Assembly (NCBI GenBank): GCA_965248685.1
Contig: CBDFKC010000003.1
Location: 1,550,001 to 1,614,000, forward strand
Direction: 5' to 3'
DNA length: 64,000 nucleotides
Source of the DNA: VYFG01 sp965248685
GTDB lineage: Bacteria; Pseudomonadota; Gammaproteobacteria; Arenicellales; Poriferihabitantaceae
This document shows, piece after piece, positions 51,911 to 61,036 of this stretch; position 1 is the stretch's first letter, and each line of letters begins with the position of its first letter. The position numbers were made by a program, and so were the translations under genes. Under the pieces are notes generated by a model. It saw nothing but the letters and a program-made list of their open reading frames with translations. It was not told the origin of the DNA and made no database searches.

Positions 51911-53281
51911 CTATATATTAAACTCTGTTTTCAGATCAAAAATAGTCCTGTCAAATGCTGCAACCGTGTCCTCGATATCCGTTGTTGAATGTACGCTGGA
52001 GACAAATCCTCCTGGCCAAGTACCAATATCAATGCCATGGTTAAACATGCCAAGGCGTAGTTTCCAGATAAGTTCGCTGGGGACAGAAGCTATCTTTGAC
52101 TGATTCAGGGTAAGTGGGTCTACCGCTGAGGAAGGCGCCGGAAGATCGAGAACGTCTATTCCAATATGAAACATTGAAGACTCGCCATAAACATGCCAGG
52201 GCAATTTTTGTGCGACCAATATTTGATTTAATCCATTGCGCAACGCCAGGGCCAGACGCTCAGCAACATCACAGGCATCGTCGCGATCAATAATATTTAA
52301 TGCTGTGCTGCCGGCAACCGACGAAATTGGATTGGCGTTAAAGGTCCCCGGGTGATACACCTTTTCCTTTTGCCGGGATTCGGAAAAGTTATGGTCGAGA
52401 TAGTCTAAATATTCTTTGTTTCCGGCTACCGCACCACCTGGCAGTCCACCACTCAAAATCTTGGCCAGGGCGGTGATATCAGGTTCGACTTTGTGACGGG
52501 TTTGTACCCCACCTTTGGAGACGCGGAATCCGGTTATGACTTCATCAAAAATCAGCGCTACTCCATAACTCGATGTGAGTTCCCGCAATTCATGTAAAAA
52601 CCGCGGATCAAGTGGATAGCGGCCTGTTGTAGCGCCCAGAGGTTCCAGAATAACCGCCGCGATGTCTTGCTGTTGGGTGAACAATTTAGCGACCGCGTCG
52701 ATATCTCCAATATCGAGCAGGATTGTATTTAACGCAACCTGTTCCGCAACCCCGGTAACGGCGCTGCCGTCGAAATGAGAATTAAACCCCGACGCCATAT
52801 CATCATGCCAACCGTGAAAATGGCGGCGAAATCGGAGTATCCGGGTTTTACCCGTTTTAGCTCTGGCCAGACGTAATGCCATTAAGGTAGCTTCGGTCCC
52901 GGATGAAGTAAATCGTATCCGGTCTATTCCGGGCATCAGTTTTTTTACTGCACTGGCCCATGCAATTTCGAATCGATGGCTGGCCGCAAAATGGCTGCCA
53001 TTTTCCAGTGCACTTTGGGTTGCCGTAGTGACCTCAGGATGCGCATTACCTAGCAACAAAGACCCGTGGCCCGCATAATAGTCAATATACTGATTGCCGT
53101 CGGTATCCCACTTTTTTGAACCGGTTGCCCGTTCGATATATAGTGGATGTGGTTTAAAATATCTGGAGTCGTGAGTAACACCGCTGGGAAACAGGGTGTT
53201 AGCCTGGACTCCCAAGGATGCCGACCCTGGGGTACGTTGGCAATATCGTTCGATGATGGTGGGGTTTTTTCGGATATCCAT
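51911..53281 (-). CDS. Class-III aminotransferase, GSA-aminomutase-like
   Basis: A 456-residue PLP enzyme. GVTHDSRYFKPHPLYIERAT and YIDYYAGHGSLLLGNAHPEV are typical of the glutamate-1-semialdehyde aminomutase branch. The PLP Asp is in LIFDEVITGFRVSKGG and the Schiff-base Lys in TALAKILSGGLPGGAVAG. It is probably a catabolic aminotransferase for an amino acid or amino alcohol rather than the haem enzyme, judging from its neighbours. It diverges from a GMC oxidoreductase gene 59 bp away. Confidence 0.87.
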   Translation of the reverse strand: MDIRKNPTIIERYCQRTPGSASLGVQANTLFPSGVTHDSRYFKPHPLYIERATGSKKWDTDGNQYIDYYAGHGSLLLGNAHPEVTTATQSALENGSHFAASHRFEIAWASAVKKLMPGIDRIRFTSSGTEATLMALRLARAKTGKTRILRFRRHFHGWHDDMASGFNSHFDGSAVTGVAEQVALNTILLDIGDIDAVAKLFTQQQDIAAVILEPLGATTGRYPLDPRFLHELRELTSSYGVALIFDEVITGFRVSKGGVQTRHKVEPDITALAKILSGGLPGGAVAGNKEYLDYLDHNFSESRQKEKVYHPGTFNANPISSVAGSTALNIIDRDDACDVAERLALALRNGLNQILVAQKLPWHVYGESSMFHIGIDVLDLPAPSSAVDPLTLNQSKIASVPSELIWKLRLGMFNHGIDIGTWPGGFVSSVHSTTDIEDTVAAFDRTIFDLKTEFNI

Positions 53282-53340
53282 CTCTGTTTGAATTTAACAG
53301 TAAATTTCTTAGGTTCTGATGTTCTTAATTCTACACGGAT

Positions 53341-54966
53341 ATGCCCCATTCTGATTTCACCGAAGTACTGGTTATTGGCGCTGGATTGTCTGGCGCGGTT
53401 GCCACACTTCGGCTGGCCGAATCCGGAATTAAGGTAACCTGTCTTGAGCAGGGAAGTTGGCAAGATCCGGAACAGTATCCTGGTAAATCAGAGGGATTCG
53501 AACTGGCAGCCATGGGACCCTGGCATCCCAATCCTAATATCCGGAAAAATGCAGCGGATTACCCAGTGGCCGACGATACTTCGGATATCCGACCGATGTT
53601 GTTTAATGGTGTTGGTGGCAGCACGATATTGTTTAGTGCTCACTGGATGCGATTTATTCCATCGGACTTCAAGGTCAAAACCCTGGACGGTGTGGCGCAG
53701 GACTGGCCATTGAGCTACTGGGATCTCGCGCCATTCTATGACCGAGTAGAACAGGCGATTGGCATTTCCGGAATTGCCGGGGACCCGGCGTATCCAGATA
53801 AACCCGAATATCCCATGCCACCATTACCAATTGGCGCCTGGGGTGAAAAGGTTGCTAAGGCCCATGATGAGCTCGGATGGCATTGGTGGCCAGGCGCTAA
53901 CGCGATAAATTCACAGCCCTTTGCTGATCGCAGGCCTTGCGTTCAACGGTCTACTTGTCGTGCCGGGTGTAATGAGGGTGCTAAGGGTAGCGTCGACGTA
54001 ACCCATTGGCCCAGGGCGATTAAACTCGGTGCGCGATTGATTACCGAGGCCAGGGTATCACGTATTACAGTAGACCAATCTGGCCTGGCCACCGGCGCGA
54101 CCTATCGCGACGTAAATGGTGGCACCCGGGAAATTAAAGCGGAGGTTGTGGTGTTGGCCGCCCATGCAATAGGTACTCCACGTTTACTATTAATGTCGGC
54201 CACGAACAATTTTCCTGAAGGCCTGGCAAACCGCTCAGGATTGGTCGGGCGGAATTTGATGATGCACCCTCTAAGCCGGATGGTTGGTTTTTTTGACGAG
54301 CCAATGACCAGTTGGCAGGGGCATTGGGGCCAGAGTATTTACTCCATGGAATTCGCCGAAACCGACAGCAGTCGGGATTTTGTCCGTGGATCAAAATGGA
54401 ATCTTGTTCCCAGTGGAGGGCCCCTGGTGGCGGCGACTTATCCAACCAACAATGCCCCCGGATGGGGTGTGGGTTTGCATCAACGGGTCGACAAGTGGTT
54501 GGGAAGATCTTCACTTTGGGGAATTACTGCGGAGGATCTTCCCTATCGAAAAAATCACATTTCACTGGACCCCAAATTAACAGATTCCCATGGCAATCCC
54601 GCCCCCAGACTGCATTATCAGTCTGATGAAAACTCCCGCCGGATGCTGGACTTCATGCTACAGCGCGCCGAAGAATCATTTATTCAGGCGGGGGCTTACC
54701 AGACTGAACGCCAGAGTTTTGCCCCCGACACCGGCTGGCATGCCCTGGGAACCTGTAGGATGGGAAATGACCCAACTGAATCTGTTGTTGACCGTTGGAA
54801 TCGCAGTCATGACATTGAGAATTTGTTTATTGTCGATGGAAGTTGTTTCGTTACTTCGTCTTCAGTTAATCCCTCGGCAACCATTGCTGCACTGGCGTTA
54901 CGCTCGGCAGAGCATCTTATTGATACCCGTCGCAATCAAGTAATCCCTGGCGCGAGTGCCGATTAG
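53341..54966 (+). CDS. GMC-family FAD oxidoreductase
   Basis: A 541-residue flavoprotein. VLVIGAGLSGAVATLRLAES is the FAD Rossmann motif, NGVGGSTILFSAHWMRF the GMC signature, and HALGTCRMG with SVNPSATIAALALR supplies the His and Asn of the active site. It oxidises an alcohol or polyol, with electrons passed to a membrane chain in the gluconate-dehydrogenase type. The next gene (2 bp away) encodes a likely small subunit. Substrate unknown. Confidence 0.9.
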   Translation: MPHSDFTEVLVIGAGLSGAVATLRLAESGIKVTCLEQGSWQDPEQYPGKSEGFELAAMGPWHPNPNIRKNAADYPVADDTSDIRPMLFNGVGGSTILFSAHWMRFIPSDFKVKTLDGVAQDWPLSYWDLAPFYDRVEQAIGISGIAGDPAYPDKPEYPMPPLPIGAWGEKVAKAHDELGWHWWPGANAINSQPFADRRPCVQRSTCRAGCNEGAKGSVDVTHWPRAIKLGARLITEARVSRITVDQSGLATGATYRDVNGGTREIKAEVVVLAAHAIGTPRLLLMSATNNFPEGLANRSGLVGRNLMMHPLSRMVGFFDEPMTSWQGHWGQSIYSMEFAETDSSRDFVRGSKWNLVPSGGPLVAATYPTNNAPGWGVGLHQRVDKWLGRSSLWGITAEDLPYRKNHISLDPKLTDSHGNPAPRLHYQSDENSRRMLDFMLQRAEESFIQAGAYQTERQSFAPDTGWHALGTCRMGNDPTESVVDRWNRSHDIENLFIVDGSCFVTSSSVNPSATIAALALRSAEHLIDTRRNQVIPGASAD

Positions 54967-54968
54967 TA

Positions 54969-55385
54969 ATGAAACTGAGCGCAATTCACAGAAGCAAATT
55001 TGGGCAAATTTGTGGTGTGGTTTTACCACCCTGGGAAGCACTGCCGGGTGCTGATCAGTTGAACCTGGAAAATACCTTGTTGGACAAGGTAATGGTTATC
55101 CGTCCTGATCTTCGAAATTCACTGATCAATCTGTTGGATAGTATGGCGGATTTGGTTACTGCTGCGGATTTAAATGCATTGCAAACTCAATCACCGGACA
55201 AGCTCCGTTTACTGGTGACGGTAATAGGCGGAGCTTACTATTTACATCCTGAGGTTAAGTCAGCCCTTGGCTATTCCGGCCAGCAGGCGCTGACCCTTTC
55301 CCGAGGAGGTTTCGGTGCTGAAGAGTTGGTGCTGAAGATGATGGAACAACCGAAAAGGTATCGGGACCCGGATCAGAAGAAATAA
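54969..55385 (+). CDS. Small partner of GMC oxidoreductase
   Basis: A 138-residue protein that begins 2 bp after the GMC gene, so it is coupled. It has helical segments LNLENTLLDKVMVIRPDLRN and KLRLLVTVIGGAYYLHPEVK. It has no Cys motif or membrane anchor and may resemble gluconate 2-dehydrogenase subunit 3. Position strongly suggests a subunit role; the sequence alone does not prove it. Confidence 0.65.
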   Translation: MKLSAIHRSKFGQICGVVLPPWEALPGADQLNLENTLLDKVMVIRPDLRNSLINLLDSMADLVTAADLNALQTQSPDKLRLLVTVIGGAYYLHPEVKSALGYSGQQALTLSRGGFGAEELVLKMMEQPKRYRDPDQKK

Positions 55386-55435
55386 CCTGTTGAATCGCTG
55401 TAAAACGGATAAGTCGACCGAAACAGTGGTAAATA

Positions 55436-55790
55436 CTATAGCGCAGCGACGCCAATCATGCCGTCCCGGCTAACTAATCCGGCCAGTTCGGTCAGATCCA
55501 TTCCCTCGCTGGATTCGGGTCTTAATGGCAGAACCAAATAACGTAGTTCAGCCGTGGAGTCGTGCACTCTCACCTCGACGTTGTCTGCTATGACCGTGCC
55601 AATTTCGGTTAGTATGGATCTTGGTTCCTGGACTAATCGGGATCGATATTCTTTGGCCTTATACCATGCAGGTGGTCGACCGAGCAGTGCCCGGGGATAA
55701 CAGGAGCAAAGGGTACACACCGCAACGTTGTGCAGCTGAAGCGTGTTTTCAAGAACCTTTAACTCACTATTGCCCGTATGCCATGCTATT
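55436..55790 (-). pseudogene. Nitrile hydratase alpha-subunit C-terminal fragment
   Basis: The frame contains HNVAVCTLCSCYPRALLGRP, the metal-binding claw (CTLCSC) of nitrile hydratase alpha and thiocyanate hydrolase gamma. It is followed by PAWYKAKEYRSRLVQEPRSI, VRVHDSTAELRYLVLPLRPE and LAGLVSRDGMIGVAAL. The N-terminal half of the subunit is missing. Further upstream the frame turns into antisense of the dehydrogenase gene at 55845. No beta subunit or activator is present, so it is a relic rather than a working enzyme. Confidence 0.8.
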
Positions 55791-55844
55791 ACAATAAAAT
55801 TGACCTGCCCATCAATCTGAGCGAATTTAACGAATCCAATTGAT

Positions 55845-56840
55845 ATGACTGAAAAATGGACCATAGGGGTTACCCATCTAGTCAAGCCGCCGTTTGATCC
55901 TGAATTGGCGGGATTGCAGCAAGATGCTGAAATTATTTTTTTTGATACTAGAGACGAATCTGAATTTGATTCGGAATTGCTCAAGCGATTAGATATATTT
56001 TTGGTCTGGACACCAAAAATTTCCCAGGAAACCATAAAGCATCTGACAAATTGTAAGATTATTGTTCGTTACGGCGTTGGTTTCGACAAAATCGACAGGG
56101 CCGCACTCAAACAAGCGGGAATTGCATTTTCCAACAATCCCGAATATGGGCCTGAAGATGTCGCCGATACGGCGATAGCCATGCTGCTTGGGTTACAACG
56201 CCGGATTTACCAGCATGACCATCTTTGTCGGACCTATACCGATAGTTGGCAGGAAAATCACCTCGTTCCAACCATACATTCCAGGGAATGCACAGTGGGT
56301 GTAATCGGGGTAGGGCGAATTGGTATCAGTGTGATAAACCGGCTAAAACCCTTTGGCTATCGCATCATTGGTTACGACCCCTTTATATCCAACGGACTCG
56401 CCAGGGCGGTTGGCATAGAGCGCGTCCAAAGCCTTGAAGAATTGTTTGAACAGGCTAACATGATTACCATGCATTGCCCATTAACCGACGAAACCCGTGG
56501 AATGGTTAACCAGTCGATGATTGAGCGAGCCAAGCCTGGTCTTGTTTTTGTCAATACTGCCCGGGGATTGTTAATTGACAGCCTTGATACTATTGAAACC
56601 TGCCTGAAATCAGGTCAATTACTTGGTGCTGGTTTGGATGTATTACCGGAAGAACCACCTGGGCCCCATACCCTCATCGATGCCTGGCGAGAAAACCAAT
56701 CCTGGCTCCAGGGGCGAATGATCATTACCCCACACAATGCGTTTTACTCGGGGCATTCCATGTACGAGTGTCGCTACAAAGCGGCGGAAACAGCGCGCTT
56801 GTATGTGCAGGATAATGTACACCGCAATGGTATTGATTAA
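55845..56840 (+). CDS. D-2-hydroxyacid dehydrogenase family protein
   Basis: A 331-residue NAD-dependent dehydrogenase. The cofactor motif is GVIGVGRIGISVINRLKPFG, YDPF follows it, and the catalytic residues are Arg (FVNTARGLLIDS), Glu (VLPEEPPG) and His (IITPHNAFYS). It belongs to the D-3-phosphoglycerate dehydrogenase/CtBP-like group without an ACT domain. It reduces a 2-keto acid or oxidises the hydroxy acid; substrate unknown. It converges on an aminotransferase gene 1 bp away. Confidence 0.9.
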   Translation: MTEKWTIGVTHLVKPPFDPELAGLQQDAEIIFFDTRDESEFDSELLKRLDIFLVWTPKISQETIKHLTNCKIIVRYGVGFDKIDRAALKQAGIAFSNNPEYGPEDVADTAIAMLLGLQRRIYQHDHLCRTYTDSWQENHLVPTIHSRECTVGVIGVGRIGISVINRLKPFGYRIIGYDPFISNGLARAVGIERVQSLEELFEQANMITMHCPLTDETRGMVNQSMIERAKPGLVFVNTARGLLIDSLDTIETCLKSGQLLGAGLDVLPEEPPGPHTLIDAWRENQSWLQGRMIITPHNAFYSGHSMYECRYKAAETARLYVQDNVHRNGID

Positions 56841-56841
56841 C

Positions 56842-58050
56842 TCAGGGTCGGCGTAAGGCGTTAACCGCCTGGTCAATTTGGTCGAACGCATGGTCTAGAA
56901 TTTCATCTGCAGTAGCTATTGAAATTCGAATATGGGGGTCCAACTCAAAGGCACTGCCTGGAACCACGACCACTGACCATTCTTCAAGTAAATACGCGGC
57001 AAAATCTGTAGACGAATTGATCGGGCGGCCGTCCGGTCGGAGCAAGCCAATTAGTTTCGCGCAGTTAGGGTATAGATAAAATGCGCCTTCCGGTTGAAGG
57101 CATTCAAGGCCTGGAATCTGGTTGAGTCGAGGAACCAGTCGTTCGGCGCGGGCCTGATATGTTTTAACACTGGAGCTGATAAATTCCTTGGACCCATCGA
57201 GGGCAGCGATCGCCGCCGCTTCACTGATTGAGCAGGGGCACCCCGTGGCCTGTGACATCAACTTTCTTAAGCCTCCCATCAATGTCGGCGGACCGGCCGC
57301 GTACCCAATGCGCCAGCCCGTCATGGCGTATGCTTTGGATACACCGTTTACCAAAACGGTTCGATCTGCCAGGTCCGGAGCGATTTCGAGAATGGAATGG
57401 GCTCTGCGTCCATGAAAAACAATGTGCTCGTATAGATCATCCGTGATGATCCAGAGGTCTTTGTATTGGCGCAGAACGGTAGCGACGGCCTCCAGTTCCT
57501 CCGCCGAATAGACCGCGCCGGATGGATTGGAAGGCGCGCATAACAGTAGCGCTCGGGGATTATTCGATAACCCTGCGGCAAGGCTGTCCGCGGTCATCTT
57601 GAATCCTTGTTTTTGGCTGGTCGGAATGAAAACAGGGTTAGCCCCGGCCAGCCTGATCATGCCGACATGAGAAGTCCAGCAAGGGGTCGCCAGGGCAACG
57701 CTATCATCATCCGCGGCCACGGTACGTATGAGGTCCGCCAAAAGTGGCTTGGCGCCTGCTGCAACCACAATCTGTTCCAGGTCAAAGTCCAGATTATTGT
57801 CCCGCGCATACTTCTGCTTAACGGCCTGGCGTAGCGCATAGGTTCCGTCGGTGGGCGAGTACTTGGTTAGGCCACGGTCAATTGCTAGTTTTGCAGCGTC
57901 GCATATATGACTCGGGGTCTGAAATTCGGGTTCTCCGATAGACAAGTTATACAGGGTGTGACCTTCATTTTGCATTCGCGCGACGATGTCGGTCATCCCG
58001 GCGATGGCCGAGGGCGCAAAGCGATCAAGAATTGGAGAAAGTTCAGGCAT
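56842..58050 (-). CDS. Class I/II aminotransferase, aspartate-type
   Basis: A 402-residue fold-type I PLP enzyme. LYNLSIGEPEFQTPSHICDA is the N-terminal signature, VVAAGAKPLLADLIRT and CAPSNPSGAVYS hold PLP contacts, and VNGVSKAYAMTGWRIGYAAG contains the Schiff-base Lys. The C-terminal Arg in DPHIRISIA binds the substrate carboxylate. It fits the aspartate/aromatic aminotransferase group. It is 26 bp before the histidine phosphatase gene in the upstream direction, so both may be cotranscribed. Confidence 0.93.
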   Translation of the reverse strand: MPELSPILDRFAPSAIAGMTDIVARMQNEGHTLYNLSIGEPEFQTPSHICDAAKLAIDRGLTKYSPTDGTYALRQAVKQKYARDNNLDFDLEQIVVAAGAKPLLADLIRTVAADDDSVALATPCWTSHVGMIRLAGANPVFIPTSQKQGFKMTADSLAAGLSNNPRALLLCAPSNPSGAVYSAEELEAVATVLRQYKDLWIITDDLYEHIVFHGRRAHSILEIAPDLADRTVLVNGVSKAYAMTGWRIGYAAGPPTLMGGLRKLMSQATGCPCSISEAAAIAALDGSKEFISSSVKTYQARAERLVPRLNQIPGLECLQPEGAFYLYPNCAKLIGLLRPDGRPINSSTDFAAYLLEEWSVVVVPGSAFELDPHIRISIATADEILDHAFDQIDQAVNALRRP

Positions 58051-58076
58051 GTCAGTACTGTTAGAGAGCTCTTGGG

Positions 58077-58820
58077 TTACCAGGTCACCAGATTGCCATC
58101 AAGGTGATCAATCCGGTTTAGATAGAGTACGTTTTGAGCGCCTGATATCATATCTACGCGAGATACTGAAGTGTTGTGGAATACCCAATTCGCCACCCAG
58201 GCATTTTGGTAGCTTTCCGCTCGACGTGCGACTCCCATCAAATCATTAATCGATTGATCTATAAAATCACCGTGGACAACAATTCCCACCCGGTCGTCTG
58301 AATCCATATGCCGATTTTTGATGTTGGCAAGCGCCTGGCTTACCCGCAGGAAAAACTCTTCGTCGGTTTCCGCTGGTCGATTCCACCAACCACCATGGTC
58401 GAAAGAATCGGGCAACTTCAAGTTGGGGAAACGCTTGTCGAAATAGTCTCTGCCAGGCCCTGGGACACCGACTTCATTACCCGCTTTATCAAAATCATAT
58501 AGACCTTTCCGTTCGAAAATATCACTCAACGCTTCAACCGGTATCTGACAGGCGCCGCCGACGTATTCTGCGGTCAATATTGATCGGGTCATTAGACTGC
58601 AATAAATATGGGTTAGCCCGTAGTCATGCTTGTCACTATTGCCGTGGGGACGTTGCCTCGGCTCGTTGCCCGACTCTGCCAGATGCTGTCCCAGTAGCGC
58701 GGCCTGACGGTGACCGGTTTCAGTGATTTCAGGATCCGGTACGCGTCCACTGACATTGTCTACGCCTGAAAATAGAGCGTTGTTGGCCGACTCGGCATGG
58801 CGGATGATGTATAGCCTCAT
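58077..58820 (-). CDS. Histidine phosphatase family protein
   Basis: A 247-residue protein of the phosphoglycerate mutase-like superfamily. LYIIRHAESANNALF has the phospho-accepting His, and VGIVVHGDFIDQSINDLM the second His. RQAALLGQHLAESG is the usual helix, and IYCSLMTRSILTA holds the conserved Arg. It removes phosphate from a small molecule or protein; true mutase activity is unlikely without the full mutase motifs. Substrate unknown. Confidence 0.88.
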   Translation of the reverse strand: MRLYIIRHAESANNALFSGVDNVSGRVPDPEITETGHRQAALLGQHLAESGNEPRQRPHGNSDKHDYGLTHIYCSLMTRSILTAEYVGGACQIPVEALSDIFERKGLYDFDKAGNEVGVPGPGRDYFDKRFPNLKLPDSFDHGGWWNRPAETDEEFFLRVSQALANIKNRHMDSDDRVGIVVHGDFIDQSINDLMGVARRAESYQNAWVANWVFHNTSVSRVDMISGAQNVLYLNRIDHLDGNLVTW

Positions 58821-58895
58821 TGAATTTTATTGGTAATAGTTAAGCTGGAATTTCGTTATTTTTGCATAGGTCGAAATTGTTTTAAATGAATTTTT

Positions 58896-59651
58896 TCAAG
58901 AACGAAGATAGGATGCGCCATTAATATCGATAATGCATCCGGTCATAAATTCCGGTGCATCAAGGGCAAGAAAGCCAATGGTTTTTCCAAGTTCCTGCGG
59001 CTGTGCTACCCGGCCGATACTACTCTGGTTACGAATTGTCTCGCCTTCAGCTGTGGCCAGAATTTTTGCCGCCATCTCGGTTTCGACAAATCCGGGAGCC
59101 ACCGTGTAGATAAATACGTTCTTCGGGCCAAGAGCCTGGGCCAGAGACTGACCCAGTGCGTTGAGACCGGCCTTCGACGCACCGTACCAGGGCATCAGTG
59201 GTTCGCCGCGAAAGGCACCACGGGAAGACACATTCACAATTCTGCCGCCGCCGTTCTGAATCATTGCATGAGCGGCGCAGTAACAGAGGTTGCTGGGCCC
59301 AGTCAGATTGGTGTCAATTATGCGTTTCCACGACGACTGCCAGGTTGCATAATCAATCTCACTGATATCATGGCGCTGGGCCACTCCGGCGTTGTTAACC
59401 AAGACATCCAGTCCACCCATTTGTTCGCCAGTTTGTGCGATGAGGGTGGATACCTGCTCCGGGTCGGTAACATCAGCCTGGATAAGGATATGTCCACTGC
59501 CCTCAAGTTGTGCCAGGGTATTTTCGGCGAGATCCTGGTTATTGTTATAGTGAACAGCAATGCGTGCGCCCTTGCTGGCGCATTCGATCGCCGCCGCACG
59601 GCCTATTCCGCCGGAGGCCCCGGTGATCAGGATTGAAGGGTTTGTGTTCAT
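58896..59651 (-). CDS. Short-chain dehydrogenase/reductase
   Basis: A 251-residue classical SDR. TGASGGIGRAAAIEC binds the cofactor, NNAGVAQRHDISE is the NNAG motif, NVSSRGAFRG carries the catalytic Ser and WYGASKAGLNAL the Tyr and Lys. MTGCIIDINGASYLRS closes the fold. It is close in pattern to 3-oxoacyl-ACP reductase-type enzymes, but the substrate cannot be assigned. It diverges from the three-domain RidA gene 96 bp away. Confidence 0.92.
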   Translation of the reverse strand: MNTNPSILITGASGGIGRAAAIECASKGARIAVHYNNNQDLAENTLAQLEGSGHILIQADVTDPEQVSTLIAQTGEQMGGLDVLVNNAGVAQRHDISEIDYATWQSSWKRIIDTNLTGPSNLCYCAAHAMIQNGGGRIVNVSSRGAFRGEPLMPWYGASKAGLNALGQSLAQALGPKNVFIYTVAPGFVETEMAAKILATAEGETIRNQSSIGRVAQPQELGKTIGFLALDAPEFMTGCIIDINGASYLRS

Positions 59652-59747
59652 TTGGCGCTCCCGAGATTATTGTATGAAATGATGACAATGGATTGGTTAA
59701 CTTTTACCATACAAATCCAGAATTCTGAAAACTCACAGGTTGCCGTC

Positions 59748-60977
59748 ATGTTACCAAGAACCCGTTTCCACCCTGAAGATCATTTATCCATTGGCATCCC
59801 TCTGACCCATAGTCACGGCATCAGATGCGGTGACTTAATTTTTATTGGCGGGCAGGCCGATATCGATGGAACTGCCGAGGTTACCCGCCCCAATGATCTG
59901 GTCGCACAAACCGAAATAGCGATGCAAGGCGTATTGTCTGTATTGCACGGCTGCGGTGCGGTTGCCGGTGACCTCGTGAAGTTAACCGCATTCTATGTGC
60001 TGGGCGATAATCCAGATGAGAAAATAATAGTAGACACTATGGCGTCCATGTTGGGGGAGGTTGATGGTCCAGGTCCTGCGGTTACCCTGGTGCCCATAGA
60101 AACTAACTGTTTTGCTGGACTGTCGATTGAAATTGAAGCAATTGCCATGCGCGGGCAAAATGGCGAGAGAATTTCACGCAGCGCCAGTTGGATAGCAGAT
60201 GGTGTAGTGCTTCCGCCGGCATTTAGTCAGGCAATTCGCTGTGGCCAAATGATATTTGCCAGCGGTCAAACTGCGGAAGATGGTGACGGAAATATTCAGT
60301 CACCAGGAAATTTAAGCCAGCAAAGCCGAATTGTGTTGGACAAGCTGAGCCGTCTGCTCAAAGGCCTGGGGGCGAACCTGGATGATGCGGTTAAAGCAAA
60401 CATATTCAATGTTGAACCCGGAGACCTTGAAAACTGGAAGGAGGCGGCAATGATTCGGGCAAATCATTTTCAGGAACCAGGGCCTGCTGCCACCGGACTG
60501 TCACTGCCACGCATGGCCCGTGAGGGCGTTATGATTCGATATGACATCATCGCAATGCGCGGTGTCGATGGCAGTCGTTTACATCGTGAAGGTGTTTGGC
60601 CTACCGGACATTGGGATTGGCCGGTTCATTTGCCGTATCGCCACGGTCTCAAAGTCGGTGACCTAATTTTTCTTGGAGGGCAGGTTTCTTTAAGTACAGA
60701 TGCAAAAGTCATCGATCCTTGTGATATCGAAGCGCAAACCCATACATCGATGAACTTTATTCAGAAAGTGCTCGCCGAATTCAATCTCGATTTCGAACAT
60801 CTGGTAAAAATCAATACATTCTATGCCGGCTCAAAAGGTCAACAGGACCTACTGAAAAATGCATCAATCCGCAGCGGCTATTACCAAAAACCCGGCCCAG
60901 CATCCACCGGAATTCCAATGTCCTACCTGGCCTACAAAGAAATGCTAATCGAAATCGATTGCATCGCAATGATATAA
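59748..60977 (+). CDS. Three tandem RidA (YjgF/UK114) domains in one protein
   Basis: A 409-residue protein starting at ATG 59748 (AGG eight bases upstream). It contains three RidA domains at about 15-137, 150-270 and 285-409. Each shows the fold hallmarks: GDLIFIGGQADIDG, GQMIFASGQTAEDG and GDLIFLGGQVSLST, plus the final beta strand SIEIEAIAM, IRYDIIAM and IEIDCIAMI. Ordinary RidA is a homotrimer of single domains, so this may be a single-chain trimer. All three replace the PAR(S/T) Arg needed for imine deamination (PAVT, PAAT, PAST), so canonical 2-iminoacid hydrolysis is unlikely. Genes for sarcosine oxidase follow on the other strand. Confidence 0.9.
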   Translation: MLPRTRFHPEDHLSIGIPLTHSHGIRCGDLIFIGGQADIDGTAEVTRPNDLVAQTEIAMQGVLSVLHGCGAVAGDLVKLTAFYVLGDNPDEKIIVDTMASMLGEVDGPGPAVTLVPIETNCFAGLSIEIEAIAMRGQNGERISRSASWIADGVVLPPAFSQAIRCGQMIFASGQTAEDGDGNIQSPGNLSQQSRIVLDKLSRLLKGLGANLDDAVKANIFNVEPGDLENWKEAAMIRANHFQEPGPAATGLSLPRMAREGVMIRYDIIAMRGVDGSRLHREGVWPTGHWDWPVHLPYRHGLKVGDLIFLGGQVSLSTDAKVIDPCDIEAQTHTSMNFIQKVLAEFNLDFEHLVKINTFYAGSKGQQDLLKNASIRSGYYQKPGPASTGIPMSYLAYKEMLIEIDCIAMI

Positions 60978-60983
60978 CCAAAT

Positions 60984-61036
60984 AGATCGGGGTCAGTGTA
61001 GAAATTATTCAATAATTTCTACACTGACCCCGATCT
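60984..61036. repeat. Perfect 26-bp palindrome (REP-like, terminator-like)
   Basis: A perfect inverted repeat with 26-bp arms (60984-61009 and 61011-61036) around one base, containing AGATCGGGGTCAGTGTAG on each arm. It lies between the convergent RidA-type and soxG genes and encodes the last residues of SoxG (RSGSV, stop). The same arm occurs at 27835. It could terminate both transcripts. Confidence 0.85.

Noticed and set aside
55791..56035. Upstream part of the 199-codon minus-strand frame that contains the nitrile hydratase fragment
   Set aside because: It is antisense to the start of the D-2-hydroxyacid dehydrogenase gene and shows no nitrile hydratase similarity, so only 55436-55790 is kept.
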